Below are positions 8,997-18,711 of a DNA stretch of 48,198 nt, piece by piece. The position numbers were made by a program, and so were the translations under genes. How positions within the stretch are numbered: position 1 is the stretch's first letter; each line of letters begins with the position of its first letter. A model generated the notes under the pieces. The model was not told the DNA's origin. It did no database searches and saw only the letters and a program-made list of their open reading frames with translations. The stretch comes from JAJTHJ01 sp046316025 (lineage in GTDB: Bacteria; Pseudomonadota; Gammaproteobacteria; Burkholderiales; Burkholderiaceae_F). The stretch lies in contig JBKCXU010000046.1 in NCBI GenBank assembly GCA_046316025.1, forward strand, positions 1-48,198. Direction: 5' to 3'.

Positions 8997-10310
8997 ATGC
9001 GCTCGATCCGCCGCTGGCTGTTGGTCGCACTGCTCGGCACGCTGCTGGCCGCGGTGGCGGTGGCGGCAGCGTTCACCTACGCCAGCGCGCGTGCGGAGAT
9101 CGACGGCCTGCTCGACGAAGAACTGCGGCAGGTCGCGCTGTCGCTGCGCGACCATGCGTTTCTGGACGTGGAGAAGCTCAACCGTTCCGCCGCCGCGCCC
9201 GAGCAGGGGCTGCTGGTGCAGATCGACGATGCGCGCCGGCCCGAGCCGTACCGCTCGCGCGCGGTGCCGCCGCTGCCGCCTGCCGCCGGCGACGGCTGGG
9301 CCGACGTGCAGCACGAGGGGCAGGTGTGGCGCGTCTACACGCTGGCGGGTGCCGTGCAGACGATCCGCGTGGCGCAGCCGCTGGCGCAGCGGCGCGAGCA
9401 GGCGCTGGCCGCCACGCTGCGCATCGTCTGGCCGCTGCTGGCGCTGCTGCCGCTGGCCGGCGCGTTGATCTGGTGGATCGTCGGCCGTGCGCTGCGCCCG
9501 CTGCACGCGCTGGAAGACACGCTCGCGCAGCGCGCGCCGACCGCGCTCGCGCCGCTCTCCGCCGAGGGCCTGCCGGTTGAACTGCGCCCGCTGGTGGCGG
9601 CGTTGAACGGCCTGCTGGCGCGGCTGGAGGGCGCCTTCGCGCAGCAACGCGCGCTCACCGCCGACGCCGCGCATGCGCTGCGCACGCCCTTGGCCGCGCT
9701 GACGCTGCAAGCACAACTGGCGCAGCGAGCGAGCGAGGCCGACCGCACCGCCGCGCTGCAACGGCTGGAGCACGGGGTCAAGCGCGCCACGCATCTGGTG
9801 CAGCAACTGCTGGCGCTGGCGCGGCTGGACCCGGAGGCGGCGCGGCAGCCCTTTGCGCCGGTCGATCTGGCGGCACTCGCGCGCGAAGCGGCGGACGAAG
9901 TCGCGCCGCTGGCGCAGGCCAAGCGCATCGCCCTGACCGTGGCCGCCGCGCCCGCGGTGGTACAGGGTCTGGCCGACGCACTGCACATGGCGCTCGTCAA
10001 CCTGCTGGACAACGCGATCCGCTACACGCCCGAGGGCGGCGCCATCGAACTGCGCGTGCAGACCGACGCCATCGGCGCCGAGATCGCTGTGCTCGACAAC
10101 GGCCCCGGCGTGTCGGAAGACGAGTGGCCGCAGCTCTTCGACCGCTTCTACCGCGGCCGCGACGCCGCCGCCGGCGGGAGCGGGTTGGGCTTGGCCATCG
10201 TCGCGCAGGTCGCCGCCGTGCATGGCGGCGTGGCGCAGGCGGGGCGCGGGCTGGGCGACTGCGGGCTGGGCGTGCGGGTCACGCTCCCGCGCCAAACTCC
10301 CGTCAACTGA
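8997..10310 (+). CDS. Two-component sensor histidine kinase
   Basis: 437 residues. I start at ATG 8997 (MRSIRRWLLVALLGTLL) because it begins a transmembrane helix and follows GAGGG; the longer frame upstream only reads through the palindromic repeat. Order: TM1 (about 6-28), periplasmic sensor with a 2CSK-N-like look (about 30-135), TM2 (about 142-165), HAMP-like stretch, dimerisation box with His in ADAAHALRTPLAAL, and an ATPase domain with N box LLDNAIRYTPEGG, G1 DNGPG, F box FDRFYRG and G2 GGSGLGLAI. It should phosphorylate the OmpR-type regulator encoded upstream. Closest named relatives are QseC/TctE-like kinases; the ligand is unknown. Confidence 0.92.
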   Translation: MRSIRRWLLVALLGTLLAAVAVAAAFTYASARAEIDGLLDEELRQVALSLRDHAFLDVEKLNRSAAAPEQGLLVQIDDARRPEPYRSRAVPPLPPAAGDGWADVQHEGQVWRVYTLAGAVQTIRVAQPLAQRREQALAATLRIVWPLLALLPLAGALIWWIVGRALRPLHALEDTLAQRAPTALAPLSAEGLPVELRPLVAALNGLLARLEGAFAQQRALTADAAHALRTPLAALTLQAQLAQRASEADRTAALQRLEHGVKRATHLVQQLLALARLDPEAARQPFAPVDLAALAREAADEVAPLAQAKRIALTVAAAPAVVQGLADALHMALVNLLDNAIRYTPEGGAIELRVQTDAIGAEIAVLDNGPGVSEDEWPQLFDRFYRGRDAAAGGSGLGLAIVAQVAAVHGGVAQAGRGLGDCGLGVRVTLPRQTPVN

Positions 10311-10356
10311 CCCTCGCCCGAGCGGCCAACGCGCTGGGCCGCGTGCGAGCCTGACC

Positions 10357-11247
10357 TCAAGACGTCTGGAGCGTCAACACTTGATCGAGCGTGCGCCGCG
10401 CCGCCTGCGCTTCCGCCGGGGTCGTCTGCGCGATCCCCGCCGTCACGATCGCCGCTTTCCACAGCGCCCAGGCCTTGCCGCGCTGCCAGGTCGATGCGTC
10501 CAGTCCCAGCGCCGCGCGGAAGGTCTCCCGCTCGGTCGCCCCGAAGTAGCTCCACGCCATCGCCAGATCGCAGGCGGGGTCGCCGATGCAACACAGGCCG
10601 AAGTCGATGATCGCCGCCAGCCGGCCAGCGCGGAGCAGCAGATTGCCCGTAGCGATGTCGCCGTGAACCCAGACCGGCGGCTGCTCCCACACCGACGCCA
10701 AGCCGGCGTCCCATACGCTGAGCGCGGCTTCAACGTCGATCCGGCCGCGCAGGACCGCAAACGCCGTGCGGGCCTCCGCGTCATAGACCTCGAGCGCGCC
10801 GCCGCGATGAAAGTTGTCCTCGCCGGCAGCCGGCCCGTCCGCCGCTGCAACGGCCCGCAGAGCGTTAAGAAATTGCGCCAAGTCCGTTGCGAACCGGTGC
10901 ATGTCGCTCGGCGGCCGGCTCGCCACGGTGTCGCCGTCGATCCAGCGGTAAACCGACCACGCGAACGGATACCCGCCGCCCGGCCGACCTTGCGCCAACG
11001 GCTGCGGGATCTCGTACGGCAAGTGCCGGCGCAGGTACGGCAGCCAGCGCTGCTCGCGTGGCACCTGCGCCGCGTAGGCCGGCGCGCTCGGCAGCCGCAG
11101 CACCATGCCGCTCCCGAGCATGAAGCTCCGGTTGTCCCAGCCTGGCGTCGGCACCGCACGCACCGGCAAGTCCGCCCAGCGCTGAAACTGCTCCGCGACC
11201 AGGGCACGGACGAGCGGTTCGTCGATTTGCGGCGGCTGCTGCTGCAT
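10357..11247 (-). CDS. Aminoglycoside phosphotransferase-family kinase
   Basis: 296 residues of the APH (phosphotransferase enzyme family) fold. Visible motifs are the nucleotide-contact N-lobe (GWDNRSFMLGSGMVLRLP), the catalytic Brenner motif VHGDIATGNLL and the metal-binding IIDFG followed by DPACDLAMAW. Family members phosphorylate hydroxyl groups of small molecules; many housekeeping members have unknown substrates, so a resistance function should not be assumed. The gene stands alone and converges on the sensor kinase gene. Start is the first ATG; no strong alternative. Confidence 0.88.
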   Translation of the reverse strand: MQQQPPQIDEPLVRALVAEQFQRWADLPVRAVPTPGWDNRSFMLGSGMVLRLPSAPAYAAQVPREQRWLPYLRRHLPYEIPQPLAQGRPGGGYPFAWSVYRWIDGDTVASRPPSDMHRFATDLAQFLNALRAVAAADGPAAGEDNFHRGGALEVYDAEARTAFAVLRGRIDVEAALSVWDAGLASVWEQPPVWVHGDIATGNLLLRAGRLAAIIDFGLCCIGDPACDLAMAWSYFGATERETFRAALGLDASTWQRGKAWALWKAAIVTAGIAQTTPAEAQAARRTLDQVLTLQTS

Positions 11248-11284
11248 CGGCCAGGTTGCTTCTGCGCGCGCTCGGCAGCGGACC

Positions 11285-11407
11285 TCAGCCCGCCGCCGAC
11301 CGCTCCAACGCCCGATTCTGCCGATCCTGCACGCGGCCGAGCGCGAGCAACGCGGCCACCGCGACGAGCAGTGTCCGGGTGCTGGGCGTAGGGTTGATGG
11401 CTGGCAT
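11285..11407 (-). CDS. Possible 40-residue membrane peptide
   Basis: A short frame starting MPAINPTPSTRTLLVAVAAL, with one hydrophobic stretch (TLLVAVAALLALG) followed by a polar tail ending ERSAAG. It lies 37 bp upstream of the APH-like gene on the same strand. No Shine-Dalgarno sequence is visible, and GC-rich DNA yields such frames by chance, so this is a weak call. Confidence 0.2.
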   Translation of the reverse strand: MPAINPTPSTRTLLVAVAALLALGRVQDRQNRALERSAAG

Positions 11408-11552
11408 GGGAAGAGTGAACAGGGGTCACCCAGTGCGTAGTGGCACAGATTACCCGCCGTTTCCGTCTTAAGTCGCCGTTAAGAATCGGCGCGTAGCTTT
11501 CGCTTCATAGGTTGACGGCTTTCCCAAAAAGCCGGCTTCCTCACTCGACTTC

Positions 11553-11582
11553 AAGCGCCGCCCCGTGCGGCGCTTTTCTTTT
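11553..11582 (+). terminator. Intrinsic terminator
   Basis: A perfect 9-bp stem AAGCGCCGC / GCGGCGCTT with a 5-base loop is followed by TTCTTTT on the plus strand. It is a textbook Rho-independent terminator for rightward transcription, yet no rightward protein gene ends before it, and it lies only about 55 bp before the aldo/keto reductase start. Confidence 0.75.
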
Positions 11583-11637
11583 GGTGCGGCCCACGCTGCG
11601 TAGACTGCGCGCCTCTCTGCTTCCCCTGCCGCGCGCC

Positions 11638-12609
<972 letters not shown>

Positions 12610-12750
12610 CGGGCCGCGGCCTGCCAAGCGCGCCGCGTAGCCCGTCGCGCAAGACCGTGGCTTGTCGCGCAGCCGCGTGGCCGGTCGGGAATGACTTTCC
12701 CGCAGCGCTTTGGCGCGGCATGCTGCGCCAACAGCCCAAGCGAGAACCCC

Positions 12751-14520
12751 ATGGACACTGTCGACGCCCTCACCCGACGACGCTACGCGCGCCTGGCCGG
12801 CGGCGTGTACCTGCTGCTGACCCCGCTCTTTCTGACGGGCATCGTCATCCACAACCAGCTGATCGGCGACGGCGGCTTTGCGGAGGCGGCGCGCTCGGTC
12901 GCCGCGCAGGCGACTTTGTATCGCTTTGGACTGTGGTTGCAGTTGCTGAGTTCGGCCGGGACCGTGGTGCTCGCCTATGCGCTGTACGTCGTGCTGCGGC
13001 CGGTCGATGCGCTGCTGGCCCAGCAGGCGCTGCTGTGGCGGCTCGCGGAAGCGGTGGAGGGCGCGGGGGCCACGGTCATTGCTTTTGGCCGGCCGGCGCT
13101 GTACGTGGCGACGGCGCAGGGCGCGGCGCTGAGCCCGGAGCAGGGCACCGCCGCGGTGGCCGCACTGCGCGCTATGCATGCCAGCGGCTTTGCCGCCGGC
13201 ATCTTGTTCTTCAGCGTCGGCTCGACGCTGTTTTTCCTTCTCTTCCGCCGCACCGATTGGCTGCCGCGCTGGCTGTCGGGCCTGGGCGTCTTTGCCTCGG
13301 TGCTGACGGCCTTCGTCGCCACGGGCCTGTTGATCGCGCCGGACGCGCATTGGGTCGAAGTCGGCTGGCTGCCGATCTTCGTCGCCGAGATCCTGACCGG
13401 CCTGTGGCTGCTGGCCGCGCGCGGGGACGCGGGCGCGCAGCCGGCGGCCGCGCCGGTCGCACCCGTGCGAGCCGTGTCGAACAAACGCCGTTATGCAACG
13501 CGGTTCGCCGTGGCCTTGATCGGCGGGGTGCCCTTTGCGCTGCTCGTCAGCATCCAATCGCCCGTCCCACTGTCGATCTGGTTCGTCCGCGTCTGGTTCG
13601 TCTCGTTTGCGGCGGTGCTTGCCTACAGCCTGTGCGAGCGCTGGCCGGCACGACTGCCGCCTTGGCAGGCGCGCTGGGTGTACACGCTGCTGGGTGTCGT
13701 GGCCGTGATCCCGCTGGCCGCCTACGCGGGTTACTGGGTAACCACCGGTGAGTTCGCCTTTTGGCAGAGCGAACCGAAGCGGCTGGAAGGCTTCCTCTCA
13801 CTGACCTTCGCCGGCGTGCTGTTCGCGCCGTGGATCGCTCTCGCCGCGATGGTGCGTACGCGCGAGGCGCTGGCGCACGAGCAGGCGCTCGCCTTCGCGC
13901 TGGAGCGCAGTCAGTTGGAGCGCCAGGCGCTCGACGCGCGGCTGCGGCTGCTGCAAGCGCAGGTGCAGCCGCACTTCTTGTTCAACACGCTGGCCAACGT
14001 GCGCGCGCTGGTCGGTGCAGGCTCGCCGCAGGCGCCGGCCGTGCTCGACAGCCTGATCGCCTACCTGCGCGCCGCGGTGCCGAAGCTGGACGCACCCGCG
14101 GCCACGGTCGGCGACGAGTTGAAGCTCGTCCGTGCCTATCTGGAACTGATGCAACTGCGCATGCCCGACCGCTTGCGCTACGCAATCGACGCCGAGCCCG
14201 CGGCGCTCGCCGTGGCCTGCCCGCCGCTGACGCTGCTGACGCTCGTCGAAAACGCCGTGCGCCACGGCATCGACCCCGGCGAGCGGGGCGGCGCCATCGA
14301 GGTTGCGGCCCGCGTGCGCGACGGGCGCTGTACGCTGCGCGTCGTCGATACCGGTGTGGGCCTGTCGCCGGGCGGCGGCAGCGCCGGCACCGGGCTCGCC
14401 AATCTGCGCGAACGGCTGCACCTGACCTACGGCGACGGCGCCGCGCTGCGCCTGACCGAGATCGCGCCCAACGGTGTTGCCGCCGAAGTCGAGTTTCCCG
14501 TTCAACCACCGCCCCGATGA
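12751..14520 (+). CDS. DUF4386-like / LytS-type histidine kinase fusion
   Basis: About 589 residues. The N-terminal 215 residues look like a DUF4386 membrane domain (RYARLAGGVYLLLTPLF, LRPVDALLAQQALLWRLAEA). A second membrane block of about four helices spans 245-365. Residues about 380-450 are the His_kinase domain of the LytS/YehU class with His408 in QVQPHFLFNTLANVR, followed by an ATPase domain (LVENAVRHGIDPG, DTGVGLS, GTGLANLRERL). Start: ATG 12751 after AGCGAGAA; an in-frame ATG at 12691 would add 20 residues without membrane character. It should sense a membrane signal and phosphorylate the LytTR regulator, whose ATG overlaps its stop by 3 bp. The fusion with a DUF4386 domain is unusual to my knowledge. 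Confidence 0.85.
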   Translation: MDTVDALTRRRYARLAGGVYLLLTPLFLTGIVIHNQLIGDGGFAEAARSVAAQATLYRFGLWLQLLSSAGTVVLAYALYVVLRPVDALLAQQALLWRLAEAVEGAGATVIAFGRPALYVATAQGAALSPEQGTAAVAALRAMHASGFAAGILFFSVGSTLFFLLFRRTDWLPRWLSGLGVFASVLTAFVATGLLIAPDAHWVEVGWLPIFVAEILTGLWLLAARGDAGAQPAAAPVAPVRAVSNKRRYATRFAVALIGGVPFALLVSIQSPVPLSIWFVRVWFVSFAAVLAYSLCERWPARLPPWQARWVYTLLGVVAVIPLAAYAGYWVTTGEFAFWQSEPKRLEGFLSLTFAGVLFAPWIALAAMVRTREALAHEQALAFALERSQLERQALDARLRLLQAQVQPHFLFNTLANVRALVGAGSPQAPAVLDSLIAYLRAAVPKLDAPAATVGDELKLVRAYLELMQLRMPDRLRYAIDAEPAALAVACPPLTLLTLVENAVRHGIDPGERGGAIEVAARVRDGRCTLRVVDTGVGLSPGGGSAGTGLANLRERLHLTYGDGAALRLTEIAPNGVAAEVEFPVQPPPR

Positions 14521-15308
14521 CGACCCGCCCGCCGACCGCGCTGATCGCCGACGACGAACCGCTTCTGCGCGCCGAACTGGCGCAGATGCTGGCGCAGGCC
14601 TGGCCCGCGTTGCAGGTGGTTGCGCAGGCGCGCAACGGGCGCGAGGCGGTCGAGCAGTTCGAGGCGCTGCGGCCCGACCTGTGTTTTCTCGACGTGCAGA
14701 TGCCGGGGCTGTCCGGCGTGGATGCGGCGCAGGCGATCGGCCGGCGCGCGCATCTGGTGTTCGTCACTGCGTACGACCAGTACGCGCTCAAGGCTTTCGA
14801 GACCGGCGCGCTCGACTATCTGGTCAAGCCGGTCGAGCCGGCGCGGCTGGCCGACACCGTCGCCCGCGTGCAGGAGCGGCTGCGCAGCGCGCAGCCGGCC
14901 GCCGCCACTGACGCGCTGCTGCGCGAATTGGCCGAGCAGTTGCAGCGCCGCAGCGCGCCGGGGCAGGCGCCGCTGCGCTGGCTGCGCGCCTCGGTCGGGC
15001 CAACCGTGCGGCTGATCGCGGTGGACGACATCGACTTTCTGCGCTCCGACGAGAAGTACACCTTGATCGCCTGGCGCGGCGACGACGGCCAGCCCGCCGA
15101 AGCGCTGATCCGCACGCCGCTGAAGGAGCTCGCCGCGCAACTGGACGCGAGCCAGTTTGCGCAGGTGCATCGCTCGGTGGTGGTCAACCTGCGCGCGGTG
15201 AGCCACATCACGCGCGGCGAAAACGAGACCGCCGACATCCATCTGAAGGGCCGGCGCGAGGTGCTGCCGGTCAGCCGCAGCTACCTGCATCTGTTCAAGC
15301 AGATGTAG
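14517..15308 (+). CDS. LytR/AlgR-family response regulator
   Basis: 263 residues. Receiver domain with DDEPLLRAELAQML, phosphoacceptor Asp in CFLDVQMPGLSG, VTAYDQYALKAFE and YLVKPVEP. The C-terminal domain is LytTR DNA-binding (IDFLRSDEKYTLI, FAQVHRSVVVNLRAVSHI, LPVSRSYLHLFKQM). The start codon is embedded in the stop of the upstream kinase gene (ATGA), so the two are translationally coupled and form a cognate pair. LytTR regulators often control cell-surface or membrane functions; targets here are unknown. Its stop lies 10 bp from the convergent acyltransferase gene. Confidence 0.93.
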   Translation: MTTRPPTALIADDEPLLRAELAQMLAQAWPALQVVAQARNGREAVEQFEALRPDLCFLDVQMPGLSGVDAAQAIGRRAHLVFVTAYDQYALKAFETGALDYLVKPVEPARLADTVARVQERLRSAQPAAATDALLRELAEQLQRRSAPGQAPLRWLRASVGPTVRLIAVDDIDFLRSDEKYTLIAWRGDDGQPAEALIRTPLKELAAQLDASQFAQVHRSVVVNLRAVSHITRGENETADIHLKGRREVLPVSRSYLHLFKQM

Positions 15309-15317
15309 GGGGCGGTG

Positions 15318-16445
15318 CTACAGCACCTGCTGCACCCTTGGCAGCCGCAACACCAAATCGGCCAGCAACCAGCACACCACGCAGCCTGCCGCACCGACGA
15401 CCGCGAACTTGACGAGCGGCGCCGCAGCCCAGCCGCCGAGCATCAGCGCCAGCGCCACCAGCAACGGCGGATGGATCACGTAGACGGCGTAGGCCCGGCG
15501 CGCCAACCACAGGGATGCCGGCGTCGCGTCGTTCCAGCGCAGGCGGAACTGCCACAGCAGCCCGAGGATGATTCCCCACGCCACCAGCGGCTCCCAAAAC
15601 GCGTAGACGATTGCCGGCAGGCTCAAACCGCCAGCGACCCCGGTCGCCGCGCCCAGCGCACCACCCAGGACGACCGCCGCCGGCAGCGCAGGCAGCGCGA
15701 GCGCGGCGACGATCAACCACGGCCGCGCCAAGCGGCCGTCCACGCGCTCCAGCCAGCGCGGCGCCGCCGCCACGCAGCCGACCACGAACAACAGGATGTA
15801 CGACGCGAAGTAGCCCAACTGCAAGCCGAAGACTTCGTCCCCGGTCGGCACCCACTGTCGGATCAGCAGTGCCACCGCCCCGGTGCCGAGCGCGGCGGCG
15901 AGCAGCGTGCGGCTGCGCGGCAGCGGCGCGTCTGTCGGCAGTGCGGCGGCCGGTCGCAGCCGGCGCCACAGCACCCACGCGGCGCTGAAGATCAGCAGCG
16001 CCTGCGCGAACCACAGCGGGCCGTTGAGAAAGATGCCGCGGCTCGTCAGCGCCCACCAGGTGTCGAGCAGCGGCTTGCCGCGCGCGGTCTGCGCCAGTGC
16101 GTAGGTGAACGGCCCGAGCACGAAGCCGTAGACGAGCAAGGGCAGGCCCAGCCGCAACGCGCGCTCGGCGAGGAAGCCCGCCGCTCCGCGCCGCGCCAGC
16201 GCCGCCGGCGTGAAGTAGCCGGCAATCAGGAAGAACATGCCCATGAAGTAGGCCTGATTGACGCCGCAGAAAAGGCTCAGCGCAATGCTCTGCGGCGCAT
16301 CGGACGGCAGGACTTCATGCAGATACCAGCCGCCGGTCGCGCCGTAGGTGATTGCCGTGTGGTGGAACAGCACCAGCGCGGTCAACACCACGCGCAGGTG
16401 GTCGAGAAAGGCCAGGCGGGCGGCGGGCGCGGCGGGGGCGTTCAT
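15318..16445 (-). CDS. Acyltransferase-3 family membrane protein
   Basis: 375 residues with about ten transmembrane helices. The N-terminus LAFLDHLRVVLTALVLFHHT fits the acyltransferase 3 family (PF01757), with the conserved Arg and the His pair; later marks are FLIAGYFTPAAL, RALRLGLPLLVYG and the C-terminal AYAVYVIHPPLL. Members O-acylate sugars, lipids or glucans at the inner membrane. It is the last gene of a leftward three-gene unit, 8 bp behind the secreted protein gene. Start is the ATG just inside that gap. Substrate unknown. Confidence 0.88.
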   Translation of the reverse strand: MNAPAAPAARLAFLDHLRVVLTALVLFHHTAITYGATGGWYLHEVLPSDAPQSIALSLFCGVNQAYFMGMFFLIAGYFTPAALARRGAAGFLAERALRLGLPLLVYGFVLGPFTYALAQTARGKPLLDTWWALTSRGIFLNGPLWFAQALLIFSAAWVLWRRLRPAAALPTDAPLPRSRTLLAAALGTGAVALLIRQWVPTGDEVFGLQLGYFASYILLFVVGCVAAAPRWLERVDGRLARPWLIVAALALPALPAAVVLGGALGAATGVAGGLSLPAIVYAFWEPLVAWGIILGLLWQFRLRWNDATPASLWLARRAYAVYVIHPPLLVALALMLGGWAAAPLVKFAVVGAAGCVVCWLLADLVLRLPRVQQVL

Positions 16446-16453
16446 GTCTGCGG

Positions 16454-17233
16454 CTACGAACCGTCGAACAGCGCGGCCGTACCTTCGCGCTTGAGGGTCA
16501 GCGTGTACTCCGGCGAGGATTCGTAAACCATCACGCCGTCGGGCCGCACCCACGATTCCTTGATCGGCTTGCCGTCGGCACCGGTGGTGACGATCGTGCA
16601 CACGGCAAGCGTCTGCGCGCCGAGCTGGCGCGGGCCGAACTCGCGCACCGTGCTGTGCACGGTGACCGGCGTGCCGCTGCGTGGCACCAGCAGGCGCAGG
16701 CTGCTGCGGTTGCCCACCTGCGCCGCGCCGCAGGGCCGCGCAAAGCGCAGGCCGAACAGCGTCAGGTCGAAGGCCGCCGTGTCGATCTCCTTGCGCGTCG
16801 CCGCGGCGGCAGCGCCGATCGTCACGGCAATCCGCCGCCCATCGGCGGAGCGCTCGCCGGAGACTGTCGTCTTGACGCCGTTGTCGTCCTCGTCGATCCG
16901 GTAGGTGCGCAGACCGGCGCGGTCGTAGCTCACGGTATCGACCGCCTCGTAGATCGGACGCTTGCCGAAGACACCGCCGGCGCCGATGACAAAGCGCCCG
17001 CGCAGGGTGTAGGTCGGCTCGGCACCATCGCGTGCGGTTTGCAGTGCGACGACGTAGCTGCCGACGCGTCGACCGGCGACGACGATGTCGTACTCGTAAC
17101 CGTGGTCGAGCGGGCCGGCGACCGTGAACTGCTCGCCCGCAGCAGGTTCGGTGGCGATCGAAGCGAGTAGCGCGCACAACACGACTTGCGCCGCGGCCCG
17201 CGCGCGGGCCGACATGCGCTTCGTGCGGCTCAT
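16454..17233 (-). CDS. Secreted protein, DUF3108/DUF6134-like
   Basis: 259 residues. A basic N-terminus and hydrophobic run (AAAQVVLCALLASIATEPAAG) form a signal peptide. The mature part reads as a beta-rich protein with the pattern YEYDIVVAGRRVGSYVV and VDTVSYDRAGLRTYRIDED, which recalls DUF3108 or DUF6134 families of periplasmic proteins; I am not certain which. Its start overlaps the stop of the ornithine cyclodeaminase-like gene by 4 bp (ATGA), indicating translational coupling, and the acyltransferase follows 8 bp later. No catalytic motif is visible. Confidence 0.65.
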   Translation of the reverse strand: MSRTKRMSARARAAAQVVLCALLASIATEPAAGEQFTVAGPLDHGYEYDIVVAGRRVGSYVVALQTARDGAEPTYTLRGRFVIGAGGVFGKRPIYEAVDTVSYDRAGLRTYRIDEDDNGVKTTVSGERSADGRRIAVTIGAAAAATRKEIDTAAFDLTLFGLRFARPCGAAQVGNRSSLRLLVPRSGTPVTVHSTVREFGPRQLGAQTLAVCTIVTTGADGKPIKESWVRPDGVMVYESSPEYTLTLKREGTAALFDGS

Positions 17234-18150
17234 GCCAACCGCCGCCACACGAGTTCTGCCAGCGCCACGTCCTCCAGTCCCACGCCGACCGACTTGTAGA
17301 CGACGATGTCGCCCGCCGCGCGCCGGTAGTGCGTGCCGCCGACCAGCAGCTTGCCCAGCTCGACCACGCGCGCGGGGTCGATGGTGCCGGGGGCGGCGCG
17401 GACGAACTCGCCGGCTTCCTGCTGCGCGGCGGGCAGCCACTCGACGACGATCCGCTCGGCGCGCGCGAGCAGCGTGTCGTCCAGTTCGCGCGCTGCCGGC
17501 TTGCTCGACCCCACCGCCGCGACGAAGGCGCCCGGCTTGACCAGCGCACCGTCGAACAGCGGCTCGCTGGCGCGCGTGCAGGTGGCGACGACATCCGCTT
17601 CGCGCGCGGCCTGCGCGGCGTCCACCGCGGTGGCGGGCACGCCGAACTCGGTGCCGATCCACTGCGCAAACGCCTCGGCGCCGCTGCGTGCTGAAACGAG
17701 CACACGCTCGAACGGCACGGTCAGTAAGAAAGCCTCGGCATGGGCGCGCGCCTGCACGCCGGTGCCGAACACGGCCAGCGTGCGCGGGTGCGGCGGCGCG
17801 AGCGCGCGCAACGCCGCGGCACTGGCCGCCGCGGTGCGAAAGCGCGTCAACTCATTGGCGGCAATGGCCGCGAGCGGTGCGCCGGTCACCGCGGAGAACA
17901 ACACGATCACGAAGTCGAAGCGCCCGTCGATGGTCGAGTAGACCTTGGCGCCAACGACACCCGCCGCCGGCAGCGCCGCGCCCATCGCGGCAATCGCCGC
18001 GGTGTGTGCGTTGTGGGTGGCGGCGGCGCGCACGCGCGGGGCGATGGCGCCGGCGCCGTTGCCGTACTGCTCGAAGGCAGCGGTCATCGCAGCGATGGCG
18101 TCGCGCATGTTGAGGGTGGCGGCGACTTCGGCGTCGGAGATCAGGCGCAT
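17230..18150 (-). CDS. Ornithine cyclodeaminase/mu-crystallin family protein
   Basis: 306 residues. Family signs: N-terminal MRLISDAEVAATLNMRDAI, the segment GAKVYSTIDGRFDFVIVLF, substrate-region TRFRTAAASAAA, a Rossmann motif VFGTGVQARAHAEAF and DVVATCTRASEPLFDG. The family includes ornithine cyclodeaminases, NAD(P)H-dependent ketimine reductases and alanine dehydrogenases, so the exact substrate is open. I start at ATG 18150, where homology begins; the longer frame to 18249 has no family resemblance. First gene of a coupled minus-strand operon with the secreted protein and acyltransferase. Confidence 0.88.
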   Translation of the reverse strand: MRLISDAEVAATLNMRDAIAAMTAAFEQYGNGAGAIAPRVRAAATHNAHTAAIAAMGAALPAAGVVGAKVYSTIDGRFDFVIVLFSAVTGAPLAAIAANELTRFRTAAASAAALRALAPPHPRTLAVFGTGVQARAHAEAFLLTVPFERVLVSARSGAEAFAQWIGTEFGVPATAVDAAQAAREADVVATCTRASEPLFDGALVKPGAFVAAVGSSKPAARELDDTLLARAERIVVEWLPAAQQEAGEFVRAAPGTIDPARVVELGKLLVGGTHYRRAAGDIVVYKSVGVGLEDVALAELVWRRLA

Positions 18151-18209
18151 GGCTGGGGTATCGCGTGAATGTTGCCGCAAGGTTAACCCTGGGCGATGAT
18201 GCGCTCGCC

Positions 18210-18677
18210 ATGCGCGCCCGCCTTGCCCCGCTTTGCCTGTCTGTGCCAATTCTGGCTGCCGACGCGAGCGACGCGGCCAAGCCTCTCACGCTTGAACAGC
18301 CGCCGGGGCAGGAGTGCGTCTCGCCGGTGGTGCGCCGCTGCCCGCCGCCGACGCCGGCCGCGCCGACGGCGCCAGTCAAGTCCGATCCGCAAGCGACGCG
18401 TCAGGCGCTGGAGCGCGAGCGGCGTGCGCAGGCGGTACAGGAGCTGTCGCCGATCATCATCTACGGCGAACGGGAGCAGAAGCGGATCCAGGAGGTGTTC
18501 GACGCCAACCTCAAGCCGGGGCGCCGCGCGCTGGAAGCGTCGACCCGCAGCTTCCAGACGCCCGATGGCCGGCGCTGCACGCAGGTCGAGGGCGTGGGTT
18601 ACAGCGAGTGCACGCCCAACGCCAACGCGCCGCCGCCGACCGGCTTTTCGAGCGCCTTTACCGCGGGCAAGCCGTAG
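18210..18677 (+). CDS. Small secreted hypothetical protein
   Basis: About 155 residues, not recognised. ATG 18210 gives a plausible signal peptide (MRARLAPLCLSVPILAADAS); the alternative ATG at 18165 adds 15 residues. The mature part has a Pro-rich segment with a Cys pair (ECVSPVVRRCPPPTP), a charged helix ERERRAQAVQEL and a second Cys pair (RRCTQVEGVGYSEC), suggesting disulfides in the periplasm. It is transcribed divergently from the ornithine cyclodeaminase-like operon and converges with the next secreted protein gene. Confidence 0.6.
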   Translation: MRARLAPLCLSVPILAADASDAAKPLTLEQPPGQECVSPVVRRCPPPTPAAPTAPVKSDPQATRQALERERRAQAVQELSPIIIYGEREQKRIQEVFDANLKPGRRALEASTRSFQTPDGRRCTQVEGVGYSECTPNANAPPPTGFSSAFTAGKP

Positions 18678-18711
18678 CGCGAAGCGCGGGCTGCCGCCGG
18701 CGCGCGACCGG

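Larger units (their letters stand above)
11248..11637. other. 390-bp intergenic region
   Basis: Between the APH-like gene (leftward) and the aldo/keto reductase (rightward). It holds a possible 40-codon membrane ORF on the minus strand (11285-11407), and near the right end a rightward intrinsic terminator (11553-11582) not preceded by any protein gene on that strand. A small hairpin CGGCTTT/AAAGCCG lies just before it around 11516-11535. No palindrome of the TGT-N12-ACA type is seen. A short non-coding RNA ending at the terminator is possible. Confidence 0.5.

Noticed and set aside
10357..11247. Aminoglycoside resistance gene
   Set aside because: Only general APH-family motifs are visible and there is no resistance context; many such kinases act on other substrates.
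16446..17705. Extension of the acyltransferase frame to 17705
   Set aside because: The upstream part is antisense-register sequence under the secreted protein and cyclodeaminase genes; homology starts at 16445.
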